Shown one piece after another: positions 12,542 to 17,817 of a stretch of DNA of 17,817 nt. The notes under the pieces are model-generated. The model was not told the origin of the DNA. It searched no databases and saw only the letters and a list, made by a program, of their open reading frames with translations. How positions within the stretch are numbered: the stretch's first letter is position 1; each line of letters begins with the position of its first letter. Location of the stretch: assembly GCA_041488235.1 (NCBI GenBank), contig JBGPOW010000076.1, positions 1 to 17,817 on the forward strand, given 5' to 3'. The position numbers were made by a program, and so were the translations under genes. This DNA comes from DP-19 sp041488235 (GTDB lineage Bacteria; Desulfobacterota; Binatia; UTPRO1).

Positions 12542-15495
12542 GCGACGCAAGGAGCGGCGTCATGCGAGGCGACGTCGACCAAGCGATGGTCGAGCAAGCG
12601 ATGCGAGGCGAAGCCGAGCGAGGGAGCCGCCCGGATTCCCGGGCGGCGACGCCCATCGCGAGCGCAGCGAGCGGGGGCGAAATGGATAGACGGGAGTTCT
12701 TGCGCCTCATGAGCGCGTCGCTCGCGCTCGCGGGCGTGAACGCCTGTACGCGGCAGCCGCCCGAAGCGATCGTGCCGTACGCGCGCGCGCCCGAAGAGGG
12801 GATCGTCCCGGGCGAGCCGCTGTTCTTCGCGACCGCGATGCCGCTCGCGGGCGGCGCGCTCGGCGTGCTCGTCGAAAGCCACATGGGACGGCCGACGAAG
12901 GTCGAGGGCAACCCGCAGCATCCGCAGAGCCTCGGCGCGACCGACGTCTACGCGCAGGCGTCGATCCTCGGGCTCTACGACCCCGACCGCTCGCAGGTGA
13001 TCACGAGCGCAGGCGAGATCCGCCCGTGGAGCGCGTTTCTCGAGGCGCTGCGCGCGGCGATGGAAGCGCAGCGCGCGAAAGGCGGCGCGGGGCTGCGGAT
13101 TCTCACCGAGCCCGTCACGTCGCCGACGGCGATCCAGCAAATTCGCGATCTCCTCGCCGAGTATCCCGGCGCGCGCTGGCATCAGTACGAGCCGCTCGCG
13201 CGCGACGGCGCCGCGGCGGGCTTGCGGGCGGCCGTCGGTGGCGAGGTCGAGCCGCACTACCGGATCGGCGCGGCGCAGGTGATTCTCGCGCTCGACGCCG
13301 ACTTTCTCGCGTGCAGCCCGACGGCGGTGCGCGACGTGCGCGAGTTCAGCGCGCTCCGTCACGGCGAGACGGGAGCGGCGATGAATCGGCTCTACGTCGT
13401 CGAGCCGATGCCGACGGTGACGGGCGGCGTCGCCGATCACCGGCTGCCGCTTCGCGCCGGCGACGTCGAGCGTCTGGCGCGCGGGATCGCCGCGGCGCTC
13501 GACGTGCCAGGCGTCACCGCGCCGGGCGGTCTCGAGCGGGACGCGGCCTGGATCGCGGCCGTCGCGCGCGATCTTCGAGCGCACCCGGGCACGACCCTCG
13601 TCATCGCCGGCGACGCGCAGCCGCCGGCGGTGCACGCGCTCGCGGCGGCGATGAACCAGACGCTCGGCAACGTCGGGCGCACCGTCGTCTATGCGGAGCC
13701 GATCACGACCGCCGGCGTGCAGGTGGCGTCGCTGCGCCACCTCGTCGACGACATGGACGCGGGCCGCGTCGACGTGCTTCTGATCGTCGACGCCAATCCG
13801 GTCGTGACCGCGCCCGCCGATCTGCGCTTCGCCGAGCGGCTCGAGAAGGTCGGCCTACGGATGCGGCTCGGCCTCTACGACGACGAGACGTCGCGCCTCT
13901 GCCACTGGCACGTACCCGCCGCGCATTACCTCGAGTCGTGGAGCGACGCGCGCGCGTACGACGGCACGACGACGATCATCCAGCCGCTCATCGCCCCGCT
14001 CTATGACGGCAAGACCACGCACGAGCTGCTCGCCGCGTGCTCGGGCCGCAGCGACGGCACGAGCTCGGCGTACGATCTCGTCCGCGATCATTGGCGGCGG
14101 CAATCGACGAGCGGCGACTTCGAGGCGTTCTGGCAGCGCGCGCTGCACGACGGCCTCGTGGCGGACACCGCCGGCAAGCTGCGGGTGCCGAGCGCGCGCC
14201 ACCAGACCGTCGTGCCGGCGTGGCGGGAGCCCGCGGCGGCCGATGCGCTCGAGATCACCTTCCGCCCGGACCCGACGGTCTTCGACGGCCGCTTCGCCAA
14301 CAACGCGTGGCTGCAAGAGCTGCCGAAGCCGATGAGTCATCTCACCTGGGACAACGCTGCCCATCTCGCACCGGCGACGGCGGCGCGCCTCGGGCTCGCG
14401 AACGAGGACGTCGTCGAGCTGCGCCTCGCCGGGCGCGCGGTGCAAGCTCCGGTGTGGATCGTGCCCGGGCACGCGCCCGACGCCGTGACCGTCCACCTCG
14501 GCTACGGCCGCACGCGCGCGGGGAGGGTGGCGAACGGCGTCGGCTTCGACGCCTATGCGCTCAGAACGACGGACGCGATGTGGATCGCGCGCGGCCTCGA
14601 GATCGTGAAAACGGGCGCGCGCTATGCGCTCGCGTGCACGCAAGAGCATCAGCGCATGGAGGGACGCGATCTCGTCCGGGTCGCGACGCTGGAGGAGTTT
14701 CGCGCCGATCCCGCGGTGATCCGCGAGCGCGGTGCCGAGGTTCCGGACGCGTCGCTCTACCCGCCGCATCGCTACGACGGCTACGCCTGGGCGATGGCGA
14801 TCGACTTGAGCTCCTGCACCGGCTGCAACGCCTGTGTCGTCGCCTGTCAGGCGGAGAACAACATCCCGGTCGTCGGCAAGGATCAGGTGGCGCGCGGGCG
14901 CGAGATGCACTGGATTCGCGTCGACCGCTACTACGAGGGACCGCCCGACGATCCGCAGATCCACAACCAGCCGGTGCCGTGCATGCATTGCGAGCTCGCG
15001 CCCTGCGAGGTCGTCTGCCCGGTGAACGCGACTACGCACAGCGCCGACGGCTTGAACCAGATGATCTACAACCGCTGCGTCGGCACGAAGTACTGCTCGA
15101 ACAACTGCCCGTACAAGGTGCGGCGGTTCAACTTCTATCTCTACTCCGACTGGTCGACCGAGAGCCTGAAGCTGCAGCGCAATCCCGACGTCACCGTGCG
15201 AAGCCGCGGCGTGATGGAGAAGTGCACCTACTGCATCCAGCGCATCCAGTACGCCAAGATCAAAGCGGAGAAGGAGGACCGCCGCGTCCGCGACGGCGAG
15301 ATCGTGCCGGCGTGTGCGCAGGCGTGCCCTGCGAGCGCGATCGTTTTCGGCGACCAGAATGATCCAGACGCGCGCGTCACGCTGCTCAAGCGCGATGCGC
15401 GCAACTACGCGCTCCTCGCCGAGCTCAACACCCGGCCGCGCACGACGTACCTCGCGAAGCTGCAGAACCCGAACCCGGAGCTGAAGCGCGGATGA
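12538..15495 (+). CDS. actB: Alternative complex III, iron-sulfur molybdopterin-like subunit ActB
   Basis: A 985-residue periplasmic subunit joining a molybdopterin-oxidoreductase-like region to a ferredoxin-like region. A twin-arginine signal (MDRREFLRLMSASLALAG) starts at residue 49 and ends in a lipobox-like VNAC (Cys 70), agreeing with the lipid anchor known for ActB. In known complexes the large domain binds no molybdenum cofactor. From residue 760 come the cluster cysteines: CTGCNACVVAC, CMHCELAPCEVVCP (from 815), CVGTKYCSNNCP, CTYC and CAQACP, the set used for three 4Fe-4S clusters and one 3Fe-4S cluster. ATG 12538 overlaps actA, and ATG 12682 would begin exactly at the twin-arginine signal. 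The 48 residues between are low-complexity and partly repeat-derived, so either start may be used. The TGA overlaps actC. Confidence 0.94.
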   Translation: MSDARSGVMRGDVDQAMVEQAMRGEAERGSRPDSRAATPIASAASGGEMDRREFLRLMSASLALAGVNACTRQPPEAIVPYARAPEEGIVPGEPLFFATAMPLAGGALGVLVESHMGRPTKVEGNPQHPQSLGATDVYAQASILGLYDPDRSQVITSAGEIRPWSAFLEALRAAMEAQRAKGGAGLRILTEPVTSPTAIQQIRDLLAEYPGARWHQYEPLARDGAAAGLRAAVGGEVEPHYRIGAAQVILALDADFLACSPTAVRDVREFSALRHGETGAAMNRLYVVEPMPTVTGGVADHRLPLRAGDVERLARGIAAALDVPGVTAPGGLERDAAWIAAVARDLRAHPGTTLVIAGDAQPPAVHALAAAMNQTLGNVGRTVVYAEPITTAGVQVASLRHLVDDMDAGRVDVLLIVDANPVVTAPADLRFAERLEKVGLRMRLGLYDDETSRLCHWHVPAAHYLESWSDARAYDGTTTIIQPLIAPLYDGKTTHELLAACSGRSDGTSSAYDLVRDHWRRQSTSGDFEAFWQRALHDGLVADTAGKLRVPSARHQTVVPAWREPAAADALEITFRPDPTVFDGRFANNAWLQELPKPMSHLTWDNAAHLAPATAARLGLANEDVVELRLAGRAVQAPVWIVPGHAPDAVTVHLGYGRTRAGRVANGVGFDAYALRTTDAMWIARGLEIVKTGARYALACTQEHQRMEGRDLVRVATLEEFRADPAVIRERGAEVPDASLYPPHRYDGYAWAMAIDLSSCTGCNACVVACQAENNIPVVGKDQVARGREMHWIRVDRYYEGPPDDPQIHNQPVPCMHCELAPCEVVCPVNATTHSADGLNQMIYNRCVGTKYCSNNCPYKVRRFNFYLYSDWSTESLKLQRNPDVTVRSRGVMEKCTYCIQRIQYAKIKAEKEDRRVRDGEIVPACAQACPASAIVFGDQNDPDARVTLLKRDARNYALLAELNTRPRTTYLAKLQNPNPELKRG
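12541..12681. repeat. Repeat-derived stretch forming the ActB N-terminal extension
   Basis: Short units recur: ATGCGAGGCGA occurs twice (from 12562 and 12601), with several AAGCGATG- and GAGCGAG-like units. A strong perfect hairpin, GCCGCCCGG-ATTC-CCGGGCGGC, lies at 12626-12647. The stretch reads through in frame as SDARSGVMRGDVDQAMVEQ and so on, unlike any expected ActB N-terminus. It looks like a repeat inserted at the actA/actB junction while an open frame was kept. Confidence 0.5.
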
Positions 15496-16874
15496 GCATG
15501 CCCGTCATCGAGGCGCGGCGCGACCGCCGGCCGCCGGTCATCGCGCCCGGTCACACCTTCGAGACGGTGACCGACCGGATCAGCCGCGTCGTGCTGCGGC
15601 GCGGGACGCCGCGCGGCTGGCTCGTCGGCTTCGCGCTCTCGTTCTCGCTGATGATGCTGCTCTTCTACGCGACCGCCGTGCTGCTCTTCCGCGGCATCGG
15701 CGTCTGGGGCATCGACATCCCGGTCGCGTGGGGCTTCGACATCGTCAACTTCGTGTGGTGGATCGGCATCGGGCACGCCGGCACGCTCATCTCCGCGATC
15801 CTGCTCTTGCTGAAGCAGGAGTGGCGCACGTCGATCAACCGCTTCGCGGAGGCGATGACGCTCTTCGCGGTCGCGTGCGCCGGCCTCTACCCCATCCTCC
15901 ACCTCGGCCGCCCGTACCTGGCGTACTGGCTCTTTCCGTATCCGAACACGATGAGCATGTGGCCGCAGTTTCGCAGCCCTCTCATCTGGGACGTCTTCGC
16001 GGTCTCGACGTACTTGAGCGTGTCGCTGATGTTCTGGTTCGTCGGCCTGATCCCCGACCTCGCGACCTTGCGCGACCGCTCCACGAGCAGAATGGGGCGC
16101 GCCGTCTACGGCATGCTGGCGATGGGGTGGCGCGGCTCGGCGCAACACTGGCACCGCTACGAGATGGCGTATCTCCTGCTCGCCGGACTCTCGACGCCGC
16201 TCGTCGTTTCCGTGCACACGATCGTCAGCTTCGACTTCGCGGTGTCGGTGCTGCCGGGGTGGCACGCGACGATCTTTCCGCCGTACTTCGTCGCCGGCGC
16301 CATCTACTCCGGGTTCGCGATGGTCATGACGCTCGCGATCCCGATCCGGAAGTTCTACGGCCTCGAGGATTTCCTCACGATGCGCCACCTCGACAACATG
16401 GCGCGCGTGATGCTCGCGACCGGCCTGATCGTCGCCTACGGCTACATGATGGAGACGTTCATGGCCTGGTACAGCGGCAACCCGGCCGAAGAGTTCATGA
16501 TCTGGAACCGCTTCACCGGCCCGTACGCGCCGCAGTACTGGCTGCTCCTCACCTGCAACGTCGTCCTGCCGCAGGTGCTGTGGTTCCGGCGCGCGCGCGA
16601 GTCGATTCCGGCGCTCTTCATCGTGTCGCTGATCGTGAACCTCGGGATGTGGCTCGAGCGCTACATCATCATCGTCGTGAGCCTGCATCGCGACTTCCTG
16701 CCGTCGTCGTGGGGGATGTACGCCGGCACGATCTACGACTGGTCGATGCTCTTCGGCTCCATGGGTCTCTTCTTGACCCTGCTTTTTCTCTTCATTCGCT
16801 ACCTGCCGATGATCTCGATCTTCGAGATGCGGACGCTCGTGCCCGAGGCCGAGGTGAAGGAGGAGGCGCTGTGA
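15492..16874 (+). CDS. actC: Alternative complex III, NrfD-like quinol-binding membrane subunit ActC
   Basis: A 460-residue polytopic protein of the NrfD/PsrC family, with about ten membrane helices. The first is GWLVGFALSFSLMMLLFYATAVLLF. The highly conserved stretch IGHAGTLISAILLLLKQEWRTSINRFAEAMT (shown here as its parts IGHAGTLISA and LKQEWRTSINRFAE) follows near 93-120, then HLGRPYLAYWL. Later helices carry WHRYEMAYLLLAGLSTPLV and ATIFPPYFVAGAIYSG. ActC binds menaquinol or ubiquinol near the periplasmic side and hands electrons to the ActB clusters. ATG 15492 overlaps the actB TGA (ATGA), and its GTGA end overlaps actD, so the genes are translationally coupled. Length and motifs are normal. 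Confidence 0.95.
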   Translation: MSMPVIEARRDRRPPVIAPGHTFETVTDRISRVVLRRGTPRGWLVGFALSFSLMMLLFYATAVLLFRGIGVWGIDIPVAWGFDIVNFVWWIGIGHAGTLISAILLLLKQEWRTSINRFAEAMTLFAVACAGLYPILHLGRPYLAYWLFPYPNTMSMWPQFRSPLIWDVFAVSTYLSVSLMFWFVGLIPDLATLRDRSTSRMGRAVYGMLAMGWRGSAQHWHRYEMAYLLLAGLSTPLVVSVHTIVSFDFAVSVLPGWHATIFPPYFVAGAIYSGFAMVMTLAIPIRKFYGLEDFLTMRHLDNMARVMLATGLIVAYGYMMETFMAWYSGNPAEEFMIWNRFTGPYAPQYWLLLTCNVVLPQVLWFRRARESIPALFIVSLIVNLGMWLERYIIIVVSLHRDFLPSSWGMYAGTIYDWSMLFGSMGLFLTLLFLFIRYLPMISIFEMRTLVPEAEVKEEAL

Positions 16875-17407
16875 GGCGGCAGCCGATCTACGGCATCATG
16901 GCCGAGTTCGACACCCCGACCGAGCTCGTGACCGCGGCGCGGAAGGCGCGCGCGGAGGGCTACCGCGTCATGGACGCGTACTCGCCGTTCCCGATCGAGG
17001 AGCTCGCCGAGGCGTTGCACTTCCACGATCGTCGCCTCCCGCTGATCGTGCTCTTGGGCGGCGTCGCCGGCGGTTTCGCCGGTTACGCGCTGGAGTACTG
17101 GACGTCGGTCATCGACTACCCGTTGAACGTCGGCGGCCGGCCGTTCCACAGCTGGCCGTCGTTCATCCCGGTGACGTTCGAGACAACCGTCTTGTGCGCC
17201 GCGCTCTCGGCCGTCCTCGGCATGCTGGCGCTGAACGGTCTGCCGATGCCGTATCACCCCGTCTTCAACGTCCCGCGCTTCGCCCTTGCGTCGCGCGATC
17301 AGTTCTTCCTCTGCATCGAGGCGATCGACCCGCACTTCGACCGCGAGATCACCCGCCGCTTCCTCGAGCGTCTCGACCCGCTGAGCGTCTCCGAGGTGGA
17401 GCACTGA
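16871..17407 (+). CDS. actD: Alternative complex III, DUF3341 membrane subunit ActD
   Basis: A 178-residue subunit of the DUF3341 family with two membrane helices (about 57-77, LPLIVLLGGVAGGFAGYALEY, quoted here only as LPLIVLLGGVAGG; and about 101-121, ETTVLCAALSAVLGMLAL). The conserved N-terminal region reads YGIMAEFDTPTELVTAARKA and YRVMDAYSPFPIEEL. Between the helices is DYPLNVGGRPFHSWPSFIPV, and the tail has NGLPMPYHPVFN and ASRDQFFLCIEAIDPHFD. It is a structural subunit next to ActC, and a role in proton movement has been suggested for the family. The start is GTG 16871, overlapping actC. The TGA overlaps ATG 17407 of actE, whose GGAG site lies within the end of actD. Confidence 0.93.
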   Translation: MRRQPIYGIMAEFDTPTELVTAARKARAEGYRVMDAYSPFPIEELAEALHFHDRRLPLIVLLGGVAGGFAGYALEYWTSVIDYPLNVGGRPFHSWPSFIPVTFETTVLCAALSAVLGMLALNGLPMPYHPVFNVPRFALASRDQFFLCIEAIDPHFDREITRRFLERLDPLSVSEVEH

Positions 17408-17817
17408 TGCGCGCCGGCCGCGATCGCATCATCGGAGAGCCCGTCGCGACGAGCACCGTCGCCGACGCGGGGGCTCGGCTGCGCGCGAGGATCGCTCGCG
17501 CGGGGCACCGGACACGCATTAGATCTTCCGTACTCCGAACCGTTCCTGCCGTAATGGCTCGCTCTTTATGCGCGCTCCGCCGAGCCCCCGCGCCGGCGAC
17601 GGTGCTCGTCGCGACGCTGTCGATCGCCGTGCTCGCGAGCGGCGGGTGTCGGCGCGATATGCAGGACGCGCCGCGGTACGATCCTTACGAGGCGAGCACG
17701 TTCTTCAAGGATGGGCGTGCGTCGCGGCACCTCGTCCCGGGCACGGTCGCGCGCGGGCAGCTGCATGAGGACGTGGCGTTTTACACCGGCAAGTCGACTG
17801 ACGGGTTCGTCGACGCG
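17407..17817 (+). CDS. actE: Alternative complex III, monoheme cytochrome subunit ActE, N-terminal part, carrying an in-frame element
   Basis: The conserved part begins at the lipobox ASGGC (Cys 81) and continues DMQDAPRYDPYEASTFFKDG, ASRHLVPGTVARGQL and DVAFYTGKSTDGF. This is the ActE signature before the CXXCH heme site, which lies beyond the window. ActE is a periplasmic lipid-anchored cytochrome that passes electrons to oxidase or a soluble carrier. ATG 17407 overlaps the actD TGA and has GGAG at 5-base spacing, and the frame stays open to the edge (137 codons). Residues 13-70 are encoded by stem-loop element copy 3. The second candidate start, ATG 17554, lies in that element and would give MARSLCALRRAPAPATVLVA leading to the lipobox, a normal 31-residue lipoprotein signal, but lacks a ribosome site. 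Which start is used is open. Confidence 0.88.
   Translation, partial: MRAGRDRIIGEPVATSTVADAGARLRARIARAGHRTRIRSSVLRTVPAVMARSLCALRRAPAPATVLVATLSIAVLASGGCRRDMQDAPRYDPYEASTFFKDGRASRHLVPGTVARGQLHEDVAFYTGKSTDGFVDA
17442..17616 (+). repeat. Stem-loop element, copy 3, inside actE
   Basis: A 99-base core (17480-17578) between 38-base inverted arms (17442-17479 and 17579-17616) that pair at 37/38; the exception is A 17465 opposite C 17593. The first 58 core bases match copy 1 at 51. An 11-base variable patch replaces 14 bases of copy 1. The last 30 bases (17549-17578), with ATG 17554, are identical to copy 1. The opening hairpin is one pair longer (CGCGCGAG/CTCGCGCG). The arms share only the innermost TCGGC/GCCGA with the other copies; the rest is unrelated. 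The right arm encodes PATVLVAT of the actE signal peptide. Confidence 0.9.

Noticed and set aside
1..17817. tRNA, rRNA or known riboswitch
   Set aside because: No sequence with the conserved tRNA T-arm and anticodon arrangement, rRNA segments or familiar riboswitch cores was seen by eye; a covariance-model scan was not possible here.

Overview
High-GC (about two thirds G+C by eye), strongly GC3-biased bacterial DNA with tightly packed, often overlapping genes. Part of an alternative complex III (Act) operon, an RND efflux operon and a secreted protein with a Pro/Thr linker and a Lys/Asp/Gly-rich C-terminal domain point to a Gram-negative organism. From memory, that C-terminal domain recalls uncultured deltaproteobacterial or Binatota-type genomes; this placement is tentative.

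Layout. 1-3168 (minus): an efflux operon. A TetR-type regulator is open in frame into an RND periplasmic adaptor lipoprotein, followed with ATGA overlap by an RND pump that runs off the left edge. A well-formed promoter with a TetR-style operator lies at the regulator's 5' end. 3322-5607 (plus): secreted repeat-rich protein. 5688-6809 (plus): flippase-like membrane protein of the lysylphosphatidylglycerol synthase TM family. 6810-7394: the only gene-free stretch over 300 bases, holding two inverted copies of a structured repeat. 7395-10182 (minus): a possible operon of a PlsC-like acyltransferase, two tandem DsbA-like lipoproteins and a small lipoprotein resembling a subtilase propeptide. 10408-11760 (plus): B12-binding radical SAM enzyme. 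11891-17817 (plus): actA-actB-actC-actD-actE of alternative complex III, a quinol:electron-acceptor oxidoreductase, with every junction overlapping; actE is cut by the right edge.

Most unusual content. A family of stem-loop elements has three copies: 6869-7012, 7219-7362 inverted, and 17442-17616. A conserved core of 99-102 bases, containing an ATG and a potential MARSLCALR peptide, is enclosed by long inverted arms whose sequence is mostly copy-specific. Between copies 1 and 2 the arms differ at four base pairs by changes on both sides that keep pairing, while the core is 98/102 identical. Copy 3 lies inside the 5' end of actE, stays open in frame, and encodes the n-region and part of the hydrophobic core of its lipoprotein signal peptide. 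Other inverted repeats are also read in frame near gene starts: a perfect 36-base pair of arms in the TetR/adaptor junction, and a GC-rich hairpin in the N-terminal extension of ActB. A further element with 17-base terminal inverted repeats lies before the radical SAM gene. Palindromic elements seem to be reshaping gene junctions and N-termini here.
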